Shown here in pieces: positions 42,848 through 51,429 of a stretch of 64,000 bases of DNA. The notes beneath the pieces are model-generated. The model worked only from the letters and a program-made list of their open reading frames with translations. It had not been told where the DNA came from and did not search any database. Every line of letters begins with the position of its first letter. The first letter of the stretch is position 1. The DNA lies in the NCBI GenBank assembly GCA_024400425.1, contig JAKSMV010000003.1, positions 1 through 64,000 of the forward strand. Reading direction: 5' to 3'. Source of the stretch: Bacteroidales bacterium. Its GTDB lineage: Bacteria; Bacteroidota; Bacteroidia; Bacteroidales; F082. A program made the translations under genes and the position numbers.

Positions 42848-44425
42848 TTATACAAGCCCCTTAGTTTTCAACTCTTTAAAACAATCAAGAGTGGCTTGTA
42901 CATCTGCCATCGAATTATGTGCATCGTTAAATTCATAACCAAATAGTTTTTTGTGTAATTCTTGAAGTTTCGGCCATTTATATCCGAACCCATTAGAATT
43001 CGGTATTTTGCAAAAAGAAGTTGAATTCTTCATTGTGCAAATTGTAGGTTTGGATTCTATAACATCAGTTAAACCCATTCTGACAAGTTCTGCACCAAGG
43101 ATTTTTTTATCGAAATCAATGTTGTGCCCAACTATTGTATTGCACTTATTAAAATCCTCTAAAAATAATCTAATTACAGTTTGAATTTTTACACCGCTTT
43201 CTATAGCTTTTCCCGTAGAAATCCCATGCACTTTTGTTGCTTCAATTGGAATGCGGAAATTGTCAGGATAAATAATATAATCCTCCTTTTTAAGAATATT
43301 ACACATCCTATCAGTAACAATCCAACTTAATTGAACAAGTCGAGGCCAATTTGATGTACATGAAGAAGGTAATTTGTAATCTATAGGGAGCCCCGTCGTT
43401 TCTGTATCGAAGAATAAAAAATAAGGTGAATTGTTGCTATTTTCATAAACCTTTCTTTTAACAGAACTATCGGTATCTATTTTAACGAAACTAGAGGCTT
43501 CATGAAACTGCGGCTTAATAAACCACATGCCTGTTTTATCAATATATCCATATCTACGATGATCTTTCACACAAGCCAAACCTTCGGAAAAAGAATAAGC
43601 CATATCAAACTGCGGGTTGATAACATAATGTCCTGTTTTGTCGATAAAACCATATTTACCATTTTCATAATCACCTATTCTGACACAAGCCAAACCATCA
43701 TGAAATTGCCAGGCTTCATCAAACTGCGGGTTGATAACAAATTTTCCCAACTTGTCAATGTATCCCCACTTGTCACCGATTTTCACAGCAGCCCAACCTT
43801 CAGAAAACCAAGTAGCACCATCAAATACCTGCTTGATAGAAGCTTTCCCGGTCTTGTCAATAAAGCCCCATTTGCCACCATTTAAATAATAACCTATACA
43901 GATGGGAGCCAAACCTTCGTGAAATTCCCAAGCCCTATCAAATTGGGGAATAATAACTATTTTGCCAAAATCGTCAATATAACCGCACTTATCACCGATT
44001 TTTACAGCAGCCAAACCTTCGGAAAATCCCCCAGCCCAATCAAACTGCGGGTTAATAACAAAATTACCAGTCTTATCAATAAAGCCCATCTTTCCATTAT
44101 CATAACCACCGATTTTCACAGCAGCCAAACCTTCAGAAAAACTTCCTAGACTATAAAACTGAGGTTTGATAACAAGTTTTCCCGTCTTATCAATAAAGCC
44201 AAATTTATTGTCATCAAAAACACAAGCTAAACCTTCGGAGAAAGCCCAAGCTAAATAAAACTGCGGGTTGATAATAACCTTACTTGTCTTGTCAATATAT
44301 CCCCAATTACCACCAACTTTTACTGGAGCCAAACAACAATCGGTAATAACATCTACCTCACAAGAGGATGATGGGTGAACTATTTCCGTTTCTGAACCAA
44401 AAATTCGTTTAAAAAAACTTCCCAT
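42848..44425 (-). CDS. WG-repeat protein fused to a DEDDh 3'-5' exonuclease domain
   Basis: 525 residues. Residues about 25-325 hold eight WG repeats (WGYIDKT, FGFIDKT, MGFIDKT, CGYIDDF, WGFIDKT, WGYIDKL, YGFIDKT, YGYIDKT), each with an INPQF and an FSEGLA element. From about residue 335 a DnaQ/RNase T-like exonuclease follows with all DEDDh residues: FFDTETTG, VGHNIDFD, and AHNSMADV with the catalytic His and Asp; a KWPKLQELH helix is typical of the fold. There is no signal peptide. WG repeats are usually thought to be surface or protein-binding modules, so joining them to a cytosolic-type nuclease is unusual. No obvious frameshift or linker scar. Isolated gene, AT-rich. Confidence 0.85.
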   Translation of the reverse strand: MGSFFKRIFGSETEIVHPSSSCEVDVITDCCLAPVKVGGNWGYIDKTSKVIINPQFYLAWAFSEGLACVFDDNKFGFIDKTGKLVIKPQFYSLGSFSEGLAAVKIGGYDNGKMGFIDKTGNFVINPQFDWAGGFSEGLAAVKIGDKCGYIDDFGKIVIIPQFDRAWEFHEGLAPICIGYYLNGGKWGFIDKTGKASIKQVFDGATWFSEGWAAVKIGDKWGYIDKLGKFVINPQFDEAWQFHDGLACVRIGDYENGKYGFIDKTGHYVINPQFDMAYSFSEGLACVKDHRRYGYIDKTGMWFIKPQFHEASSFVKIDTDSSVKRKVYENSNNSPYFLFFDTETTGLPIDYKLPSSCTSNWPRLVQLSWIVTDRMCNILKKEDYIIYPDNFRIPIEATKVHGISTGKAIESGVKIQTVIRLFLEDFNKCNTIVGHNIDFDKKILGAELVRMGLTDVIESKPTICTMKNSTSFCKIPNSNGFGYKWPKLQELHKKLFGYEFNDAHNSMADVQATLDCFKELKTKGLV

Positions 44426-44643
44426 AACAATTATTTAAGTTTTACTTCGCAAAACTATACAAATTTCTCAACCACCCTGTAGATTTTGTAGAAATTGTCG
44501 CAATTTCAATAAAAACAGAAAATTAGAAATTAATTGTCATCTGAATTTTGGCGAAACCCCGTCAACTTTTTCAGCAGCCAGCTAATGGCTAAAAGCTAAC
44601 AGCTAATAGCCCAGCCAGCTGCTGAAAAAGAATCAATCTTTCA
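44426..44643. repeat. Long inverted repeat with AGCTAA units between genes
   Basis: CTTTTTCAGCAGC (44566-44578) and its exact complement (44618-44630) bound a stretch of loosely repeated AGCTAAT/GGCTAAA units. It can form a 13-bp stem and lies 14 bp beyond the end of the agmatinase gene, so it may act as terminator. The rest of the gap is AT-rich without a gene. Confidence 0.6.
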
Positions 44644-45669
44644 TCATTTCGCCGCCACGCCGCAAAGGTGGAACAAGACGCGGGCGCCGACATTGCCGTC
44701 CCAGTCGCCATCGCCGGGCGAGACTTCGCAAAGGTCGAAACCGATGATTTCCTTGCCGGCTTCACGGATGCGGTTGAGCAGATACATCAGTTCTTCGTAT
44801 TCCATGCCGCCGGGAACCGGAGTGCCGGTGTTCGGGCAGAGTTTCGGGTCGAGGGCATCGATGTCGATTGAAATGTAGGTCTTTTGCGGCAAGGCAGCCA
44901 CCATTTCGTCAACGATGGTTTTCCAAGTTGCACCTTCGTACATGCGGCGGCGGTTGTCGCGGTCGAAGAAGACCTTCACGCGCTCAGGCTGACTTTCGGC
45001 CAAGGCCTTTTCCTGGTGGCAGTAATCGCGGATGCCGACTTGCACGAGTTTTTTCACGTTGTTGAATTTCAACGTATTGTAGAAAATCGAAGCATGCGAA
45101 TACTTGAAGCCTTCGAAAGCCTCACGCAAGTCGCAGTGAGCATCGGCATGGAGAATGCCGTATTCCACACCTAATTTATTAAGGTATTGGTGATAGGCGA
45201 GAGGCGTGCTGTGGTCGCCGCCAAGCAGACCGACAACTTTGCCTTTGTCGCGCCAATAGGCAATGCGTTCGCGCAACCATGCGTTTTTCTTCTCTGTAGC
45301 TGCCTCAATATCGGCATACATCTTGTCGTATTTCTCTGGTTCATCGTCAATTGTACCCTCGTAAAGAGCGTTGATGATATCCTCACTCACGGGAGCCAGT
45401 TCATCGTGCAGTTCGCGCAGTTCCTTCGGAAACTCGTCCATCCAGATGCCTTTTTGCCAAAGGTCAGGATAGTCGTGGTGACATAAATCGACTTGCATCG
45501 AGGCTTCCATGATGGTGGCAGGGCCATCGACGGTGCCACGGTTGTAACTCGTGGTAAGTTCCCATTCAACGGGTATGATGATGATTTGTGCTTCTTCGGC
45601 AGTGCAAGGCAAGCCATAAATGCCTGATTCAGCGACAGCTGCGGCGTTGGGATCGAAAGTATTGTCCAT
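44644..45669 (-). CDS. speB: Agmatinase / arginase-family ureohydrolase
   Basis: 341 residues with the manganese-binding motifs of ureohydrolases: GLLGGDHSTPLAYH, GILHADAHCDLR, and YISIDIDALDPKLCPNTGTP, plus GFDLCEVSPG. With arginine decarboxylase nearby, the likely reaction is agmatine to putrescine and urea. Arginase or formimidoylglutamase activity cannot be excluded from sequence alone. It is transcribed divergently from the metallo-hydrolase gene, with a -7 element at 45692-45699. Confidence 0.85.
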   Translation of the reverse strand: MDNTFDPNAAAVAESGIYGLPCTAEEAQIIIIPVEWELTTSYNRGTVDGPATIMEASMQVDLCHHDYPDLWQKGIWMDEFPKELRELHDELAPVSEDIINALYEGTIDDEPEKYDKMYADIEAATEKKNAWLRERIAYWRDKGKVVGLLGGDHSTPLAYHQYLNKLGVEYGILHADAHCDLREAFEGFKYSHASIFYNTLKFNNVKKLVQVGIRDYCHQEKALAESQPERVKVFFDRDNRRRMYEGATWKTIVDEMVAALPQKTYISIDIDALDPKLCPNTGTPVPGGMEYEELMYLLNRIREAGKEIIGFDLCEVSPGDGDWDGNVGARVLFHLCGVAAK

Positions 45670-45691
45670 TTTATTCTAAAATTGATGCCTA

Positions 45692-45699
45692 CAAAGGTA
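45692..45699 (-). promoter_or_regulatory. -7 element (TACCTTTG) of speB
   Basis: Minus-strand match 22 bp before the ATG at 45669. Confidence 0.65.
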
Positions 45700-45706
45700 G
45701 AAAAAC

Positions 45707-45714
45707 TATCTTTG
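45707..45714 (+). promoter_or_regulatory. -7 element (TATCTTTG) of the WalJ-like gene
   Basis: Plus-strand match 19 bp before the ATG at 45734; only 7 bp from the opposing speB element. Confidence 0.65.
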
Positions 45715-45733
45715 CAATTCTAATTTTTAAACA

Positions 45734-46552
45734 ATGGATTTGTTTTCGTGCCTTTCCCCGTATGTGTTTTGCAGCTTCGCCTCAGGCAGTAGCGGGAATT
45801 GCTATTATGTTGGGAATCAGCACGAAGGTGTGATTGTAGATGTTGGAATCTTTGCCAATGACGTCGTCAAAGGACTTGCGCTTAACGACCTCACTCTTGA
45901 TAGAATCAAGTGCATTTTCATCACACACGACCATATCGACCACGTGAAAGGCCTGCAAACGCTGCTGAAGAAATGCCCGATTCCGGTCTATGCCCATCCC
46001 GACTGTCTGCAAGGCTTGCGCGAAGGCAAAGCCACGCGGGACATCGACCCAAGTCTGTTGCACGAAATCGAGCCGTTGCAAACCATCGAAGTGGAAACGA
46101 TGAAAGTGACGCCATTCCCCGTGATGCACGATGGGAGAGGAGCAATGGGCTATCATTTTGATTGCGAAGGACATACCTTGACGATAGCAACGGATATTGG
46201 TATGCTCGACAACGATGTGAAGACCTACTTGCAGAAAGCCGACAGCATTGTCATCGAATCGAACTACGACCCTGAAATGCTGGACAAAGGCCCGTATCCT
46301 TATATATTAAAGCAGCGCATCAAAGGACCGTTCGGACATCTTTCGAATCCTGAATCGGCTCGTTTTGTGGCAGATAACTATCGGCCTGAACTGAAGAACA
46401 TCATGCTTTGCCACCTCAGCGAAAACAACAACACACCCGAGTTGGCATTGAAATGCCTTTACAAGCAATTCAGAATCAAACATGTTTCGCCCGTCAACAC
46501 TTCCATTTTCCCACTTCCACGCCACAAACAAACCGGTTTTATCTATTTTTGA
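45734..46552 (+). CDS. MBL-fold metallo-hydrolase, WalJ/YycJ-like
   Basis: 272 residues. The metallo-beta-lactamase fold is shown by FASGSSGNCYYVG at the N-terminus, the zinc motif FITHDHIDHVKG, then FPVMHDGRGAMGY, IATDIG and a final LCHLSENNN. This pattern matches WalJ/YycJ-type proteins, linked to cell-wall and DNA-repair roles in Firmicutes; the substrate in Bacteroidota is not settled. No signal peptide. Confidence 0.85.
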   Translation: MDLFSCLSPYVFCSFASGSSGNCYYVGNQHEGVIVDVGIFANDVVKGLALNDLTLDRIKCIFITHDHIDHVKGLQTLLKKCPIPVYAHPDCLQGLREGKATRDIDPSLLHEIEPLQTIEVETMKVTPFPVMHDGRGAMGYHFDCEGHTLTIATDIGMLDNDVKTYLQKADSIVIESNYDPEMLDKGPYPYILKQRIKGPFGHLSNPESARFVADNYRPELKNIMLCHLSENNNTPELALKCLYKQFRIKHVSPVNTSIFPLPRHKQTGFIYF

Positions 46553-46609
46553 TTCCACAACAATCCACAATCCGCAAGCATCCACAACAATTTCCACAAT
46601 ATTCCACAA
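46551..46609 (+). repeat. Five TCCACAA boxes followed by an AT-rich tract
   Basis: TCCACAA occurs five times, with its CCACAA core at 46555, 46565, 46582, 46594 and 46604 (spacings 10, 17, 12, 10). The first overlaps the stop codon region of the WalJ-like gene. The boxes match six or seven of the nine positions of the DnaA box TTATCCACA. About 70 bp of very AT-rich sequence follow (46610-46680). May be a binding array for DnaA or a regulator, or simply a diverged tandem repeat. Confidence 0.6.
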
Positions 46610-46716
46610 TATACAATTATTTGTCAATTTTACAAATCGCTAATATACAATATATTACAAAAATCTAATTTTAGGCACGATTCTTTATAATGTTAAATCA
46701 ATAATTCATAAAAACT

Positions 46717-47604
46717 ATGAAAAACCTAACTTCAATTATCGCTATTGCTTTTGTAGCACTCTTTGCTACTTCATGTAATGTAGAAAAATCAGAAAAGTAT
46801 CAGGCCCTGTTGGCCGAACGCGACTCGTTGCAATCAGTTGCAATGGCTGCTTCTGGTGGTTACGACCAAGCGCTTAACACCATCAACGAAATCGAGAACG
46901 CTCTTGAAAACGTGCGTGCTGCCGAAAACATCATCATGCTCGAAAACCAGGAAGGCAACACCAACAACGCAGTATCTGAGATTATTGCCATCCAGCAGAC
47001 TTTGCAGGAAAACCGCAACAAGATTGCCCAACTTGAAAAGCAACTGGCCGACCAAGGCGCCAACTCGAAGGCATTGAACCAAACCATCAATCGCTTGAAA
47101 AAGCAGATTGAAGAAAAAGATACATATATCAACTCGTTGAAGGACGAACTTCAACTGAGCAAGGAACAGATTGCCGAACTAAACAGCCAAGTTGACAACT
47201 TGAACCAGAACATCGACGACTTGAACACCAACATCGACAACCTCAACACCCAGAACGCCGAACAGCAAGCCACCATCAGCCAACAAGACGCTGCCATCAA
47301 CACGGTGTGGTATTGCGTGGCTACCAACAAGGTGCTGGTTGAAAAAGGCCTCGTCACAAAAGGCGGCTTGTTCTCTTCAAGCGAGGTCTCTGGTCAAGGC
47401 ATCGACAAGACGCAGCTCGTGCAAGCCGACAAACGTAGCCTGAATAACATTCCTCTGAACACCAAAAAGGCTACCATCATAACCAAACACCCTGAAAGCA
47501 GCTATCAACTGGTGGAAGGCGAAGACGGAGCTTTGACGCTCGAAATCACCGACACCAATGCTTTCTGGAGTATATCGAATTATTTGATTGTTTCCATCAA
47601 ATAA
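46717..47604 (+). CDS. Coiled-coil lipoprotein, hypothetical
   Basis: 295 residues. Lipoprotein signal (MKNLTSIIAIAFVALFATSC, Cys 20). Residues about 30-200 are a long coiled coil rich in Glu, Gln, Asn and Lys with heptads of Leu and Ile (LNQNIDDLNTNIDNLNTQN). A small globular C-terminus (about 200-295: TVWYCVATNKVLVEKGLV) follows. Such proteins are frequent in Bacteroidales and probably span the periplasm as spacers; the function is unknown. A terminator follows at 47634-47663. Confidence 0.8.
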   Translation: MKNLTSIIAIAFVALFATSCNVEKSEKYQALLAERDSLQSVAMAASGGYDQALNTINEIENALENVRAAENIIMLENQEGNTNNAVSEIIAIQQTLQENRNKIAQLEKQLADQGANSKALNQTINRLKKQIEEKDTYINSLKDELQLSKEQIAELNSQVDNLNQNIDDLNTNIDNLNTQNAEQQATISQQDAAINTVWYCVATNKVLVEKGLVTKGGLFSSSEVSGQGIDKTQLVQADKRSLNNIPLNTKKATIITKHPESSYQLVEGEDGALTLEITDTNAFWSISNYLIVSIK

Positions 47605-47633
47605 ACAATTCTGCTCGTTTTCAATTTTTTTCA

Positions 47634-47663
47634 AAAAAAGCCTCGCAAACGCGGGGCTTTTTT
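47634..47663 (+). terminator. Rho-independent terminator after the coiled-coil lipoprotein gene
   Basis: AAAAAAGCCTCGC pairs with GCGGGGCTTTTTT around an AAAC loop (one G-T pair); a T-run ends the stem. Confidence 0.88.
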
Positions 47664-47676
47664 GGTTTCGTCTTGT

Positions 47677-47706
47677 TGTAGAGACGTGCCATGGCGCGTC
47701 TCTACA
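47677..47706. repeat. Dispersed palindromic repeat, TGTAGAGACG...CGTCTCTACA, copy A
   Basis: A 30-bp near-perfect palindrome centred on GCCATGGC (one G-T mismatch). Two more copies lie at 59498-59562. It sits between the terminator and the convergent speA gene. Confidence 0.85.
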
Positions 47707-47716
47707 GACAATATGA

Positions 47717-49603
47717 TTATTCTAGGTAGGTATATCCATACAGGCCCGAACGGTAGCTCGAAAGGAATTCCTTGCCTTCTTCAACGGTAATCTTGCCTTC
47801 CTTGACGCATTTGGTAGCCCAGGTCTCAACGGTGCGGACCAGTTTCTTCGGACTGTATTGCACATATTCGAGTACGTCGGCAACGGTCTCGCCGTCAATG
47901 ATTTGATCGATGTAATAGCCTTTCTCGTCAACGGAGACGTGGACGGCGTTGGTGTCGCCAAACAGGTTGTGGAGGTCGCCCAGAATCTCTTGATAGGCTC
48001 CGACGAGGAACACACCTATATAATAAGGTTCCTTCTCGTCGAAGGTGTGCATCGGGATGGTGTGCTGGTTCGTCTTGGTCACGAAGTTGGCAATCTTTCC
48101 GTCGCTGTCGCAGGTGATGTCTTGCAAGGTGGCCAAATGCGAAGGACGCTCGTCGAGGCGCTGAAGCGGGATGATGGGGAACAGCTGGTCGATGGACCAT
48201 GAGTCGGGCAACGACTGGAAGAGCGAGAAGTTGCAGAAATACTTGTCGGCCAACAGTTTTGGCAGTGCGGTGAAATCTTCAGGGACACGTTTCAGTTCGC
48301 TTGCGATATGGTTCACCTCACGGGCAATACTCCAGAACAGGCGTTCAATCTTGGCACGCGACTTTAGGTCTAACAAACCGAGGCTGAACAAGTTAAGTGC
48401 TTCTTCGCGAATCTCTTGCGCATCGTGCCAGATTTCAAGCGACGAGTTCTTGTTGAGTTCGTCCCACGACTTGTAAAGCTCATGAATGAGTTCGTGGTCG
48501 GTCTCTTCGGGCACTTCGTCATCGTCCCATTCGGGCAACGAGGTGGTTTCCAGCACTTCAAAAATCAACACGGAATGGTGAGCCGTCAGTGCGCGGCCCG
48601 ATTCGCAGATGATGTTAGGGTGGGGGAGTTCGTTCTTGTCGCATACATCCACGATGTTGTAGATGGCGTTGTTGGCATATTCCTGGATGCTATAGTTGAC
48701 CGAACTTGGGCTTGATGAGCGAGTGCCATCATAATCGACACCCAAGCCGCCGCCCATGTCAACGAACTCGATATTGTAGCCCATCTTGTGCAGTTGCACA
48801 TAGAATTGTGCAGCTTCGCGCAAGGCGATGTTGATGCTCTTGATCTTGCTCACCTGGCTTCCGATGTGGTAGTGCACAAGCTTCAGGCATTCTTTCATGT
48901 TGTGCTCTTCGAGGAAGTCCAAGGCTTCGAGCAGTTCCGACGAGGTGAGGCCGAACTTGCTGCCGTCGCCACCCGATTCTTCCCATTTGCCGGAACCCGA
49001 GCTTGCCAGCTTGATGCGCACGCCAAGGTTAGGCGTCACTTTCAGGCGACGGGCCACGCGTGCCGTGATTTTCAGCTCGTTCATCTTCTCGATGACGATG
49101 ATGATTTTGCGGCCCATCTTCTGCGCCAGCAAAGCCAGTTCGATGAACTCCTCGTCCTTGTAGCCGTTGCAGATAATCAACGAGTCGGAATCGGTGTTGA
49201 GGGCAATGATGGCATGAAGTTCAGGCTTTGAGCCGGCTTCCAGTCCGATGTTGAACTTCTTGCCGTGGCTGACAATCTCCTCAACCACAGGGCGCATCTG
49301 GTTCACCTTGATGGGCAGAACCACGAAATTCTGTCCCTTGAATTCATATTCTTCGGCCGCTTCCTTGAAGCAAGAGTCGATCTTGTTGATGCGGTCGTCG
49401 ATGATGTCGGGAAAACGCAGCAGGACGGGAGCCGAGACGTCCCTTAATGCCAACTCGTCGATGATTTCGGGAAGGTCAACCGAAGCGCAACCTTCTTTTG
49501 GAGTGACCACCATGTGGCCTTTTTCGTTGATCGAAAAGTAATTTCCGCCCCAGCCTTTCACGTTGTAAAGGTCTTCGGAGTCTTCAATGCGCCATTTTCT
49601 CAT
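47717..49603 (-). CDS. speA: Biosynthetic arginine decarboxylase
   Basis: 628 residues, the size expected of SpeA. The PLP-barrel opens with FVVLPIKVNQMRPVV, carrying the PLP-binding lysine, followed by GLEAGSKPEL. Further motifs are VHYHIGSQ, FVDMGGGLGVDYDG and ICESGRALTAHHS near the PLP phosphate site. It decarboxylates arginine to agmatine, the substrate of the speB product. The -7 element is probably at 49667-49674, giving a leader of about 60 nt. Confidence 0.94.
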   Translation of the reverse strand: MRKWRIEDSEDLYNVKGWGGNYFSINEKGHMVVTPKEGCASVDLPEIIDELALRDVSAPVLLRFPDIIDDRINKIDSCFKEAAEEYEFKGQNFVVLPIKVNQMRPVVEEIVSHGKKFNIGLEAGSKPELHAIIALNTDSDSLIICNGYKDEEFIELALLAQKMGRKIIIVIEKMNELKITARVARRLKVTPNLGVRIKLASSGSGKWEESGGDGSKFGLTSSELLEALDFLEEHNMKECLKLVHYHIGSQVSKIKSINIALREAAQFYVQLHKMGYNIEFVDMGGGLGVDYDGTRSSSPSSVNYSIQEYANNAIYNIVDVCDKNELPHPNIICESGRALTAHHSVLIFEVLETTSLPEWDDDEVPEETDHELIHELYKSWDELNKNSSLEIWHDAQEIREEALNLFSLGLLDLKSRAKIERLFWSIAREVNHIASELKRVPEDFTALPKLLADKYFCNFSLFQSLPDSWSIDQLFPIIPLQRLDERPSHLATLQDITCDSDGKIANFVTKTNQHTIPMHTFDEKEPYYIGVFLVGAYQEILGDLHNLFGDTNAVHVSVDEKGYYIDQIIDGETVADVLEYVQYSPKKLVRTVETWATKCVKEGKITVEEGKEFLSSYRSGLYGYTYLE

Positions 49604-49666
49604 TTCAATAAATTGATTTACTGATAATTAACAATAAAACCGATTTGTCGTTACAAAAATTGGGTG

Positions 49667-49674
49667 CAAATGTA
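49667..49674 (-). promoter_or_regulatory. Possible -7 element (TACATTTG) of speA
   Basis: Minus-strand TAnnTTTG match about 63 bp before the start codon. Confidence 0.5.
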
Positions 49675-49794
49675 GTGTTTTTTTCGTTGTTCCGTTTACA
49701 GACTTAATAAATTCTACTTTGGGTGCCACAATGTTCAACTTATTACATCAAACAAAATAATCACTTTTTTCTTGACTTTTGGGTTTTGGCATCA

Positions 49795-49802
49795 TAACTT
49801 TG
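49795..49802 (+). promoter_or_regulatory. -7 element (TAACTTTG) of the T9SS protein gene
   Basis: TAnnTTTG match 41 bp before the ATG at 49844. Confidence 0.6.
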
Positions 49803-49843
49803 CAGCGTGAAATTACCATAGTCTATAACTAAAACTTATTGCC

Positions 49844-51385
49844 ATGAAACGATTGACACTTATCTTTGCATTATTAGGACTAATGTTGAATGCGGCAGCC
49901 CAGCAATGGGAATCCGATTTTGGAGAAGTAGGACGTAAAGCTTCAATGCAAAATGGCATCCTTGATTCCAAAGGGAAGAATTTCTTGGTTGGATTCATGA
50001 GTAATGATGCTGAAAATGAAGTTGCTTATAATTATCCATACTTCATGAGGCTTGATGCTGATGGAAATTGCGAAAACGTCTATCTTGAAAGCGATAGCTA
50101 TCGCAATCAAATTGCGTCCTGTTGCGTCCAACTTGAAAACGGCAACTACTTTATAGTTTGTGAAGAAAAAGATACTATAAATAGTTATAGTTACCCTTTA
50201 CCTATCCATACTCAGTTTGAAATCATCATTCTGAACCAGGACTTGGATATTGTCAGCGAAAGAAGATATGCTATCGATGCCGTGGCCAATAGTTTCGAGG
50301 TTGGGCAACTTCTTTTGGACGATGATGGCTCGGTAGTGCTTTGCGGGTCATACATAGTGTTTCTGCCCAACTGGAATTTTCTCTGGCCAGTTTTCTATCG
50401 CTTCGACGAGGAAGGAAATGTTCTTGCATGTCGTTATGCACAACCCGACGAGCAGAGTGACGAGTATCGGCTGCATTGTTTTGATTGTCATCAACTGATG
50501 AAGCATCCCCAATCCGATGGCTACTTGATTTTTGGTACGGGTGCTTCCGGTGCTACTGCCATGATGTTCTATGACAGGCAGTTCAACTATGTTGATGATA
50601 TTGAGATAGAAATTGAACATGGACACCCTATTCTAAACGACTTTGCCTATTCAGATCTTTGGCTTTCAGAAGACGAGATGCTCCTATTGGGGTCAATTTC
50701 AGGAGCATTTTCTCTTCGCTATTATACTCTTGGTCTGCTTCGGATGAAAACTGATGGCACCATTATTCAGTGCGATACGCTCGTCCAAAAGGCTGACACC
50801 AATACGATGGCGGTGAATAACCACTCCATGGTCTGCATCAACGACACTACCATTTTTGGTGCCTATTATGCTTTTGATGATGCTTGCTACCCAGTGTATT
50901 CAGGTCTCTGTCTGTTCGACAGAGACATGGAACTGCTTGGCAGCCGATTCTTTACCGAAGAGGAAAATTTCAACAAGACAAGCATGTGCTTGCTTCCGAC
51001 TTCAGATGGTGGTTGCATCCTCTTAATGAGAAATTTATCTCTATATCCCGACAAACCGACAGGCAAAATCGTAAAGATGCGGCGCGAGGATTTCAACCCC
51101 ATTCCTTGCGGTGTCCATAAGGTTCCCAAACAGGAAATGCAAGCATCGGTCTTCCCAAATCCCGCAAAAGACGAGGTACATTTCGACATCACTGCATTGC
51201 CGCAGGATGGCGAGAACCGCATCTGCATTACCGACAACCTCGGCCGCGTCCGCATGAGCCGCATCATCCGTGGCGAAGGTAACCTGCTTACGGTAGGCGT
51301 GTCGTCGCTCGAACCGGGCGTGTATGCCTACGTCATCTACAACTCCCAAAACGAACTCCTGAAAGGAAAGTTCGTGAAGGAATAG
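49844..51385 (+). CDS. Secreted protein with T9SS sorting domain, unknown function
   Basis: 513 residues. Signal peptide MKRLTLIFALLGLMLNAAAQ. The long middle (25-420) is beta-rich with repeated turns (FMRLDADGNCENVYLES; RFDEEGNVLACRYA; YTLGLLRMKTDGTIIQCDT) that resemble the blades of a beta-propeller-like secreted protein; no enzyme motif is seen. Residues from about 435 (VFPNPAKDEVHFDI, later LEPGVYAYVIYN, ending KFVKE) are the T9SS type A domain. Function unknown. Confidence 0.82.
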   Translation: MKRLTLIFALLGLMLNAAAQQWESDFGEVGRKASMQNGILDSKGKNFLVGFMSNDAENEVAYNYPYFMRLDADGNCENVYLESDSYRNQIASCCVQLENGNYFIVCEEKDTINSYSYPLPIHTQFEIIILNQDLDIVSERRYAIDAVANSFEVGQLLLDDDGSVVLCGSYIVFLPNWNFLWPVFYRFDEEGNVLACRYAQPDEQSDEYRLHCFDCHQLMKHPQSDGYLIFGTGASGATAMMFYDRQFNYVDDIEIEIEHGHPILNDFAYSDLWLSEDEMLLLGSISGAFSLRYYTLGLLRMKTDGTIIQCDTLVQKADTNTMAVNNHSMVCINDTTIFGAYYAFDDACYPVYSGLCLFDRDMELLGSRFFTEEENFNKTSMCLLPTSDGGCILLMRNLSLYPDKPTGKIVKMRREDFNPIPCGVHKVPKQEMQASVFPNPAKDEVHFDITALPQDGENRICITDNLGRVRMSRIIRGEGNLLTVGVSSLEPGVYAYVIYNSQNELLKGKFVKE

Positions 51386-51401
51386 CAAGAGATAAATTCC
51401 C

Positions 51402-51409
51402 TATCTTTG
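51402..51409 (+). promoter_or_regulatory. -7 element (TATCTTTG) of the BadF-type kinase gene
   Basis: TAnnTTTG match 20 bp before the ATG at 51430. Confidence 0.65.
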
Positions 51410-51429
51410 CGCGGTTTTATCTAACGCTT

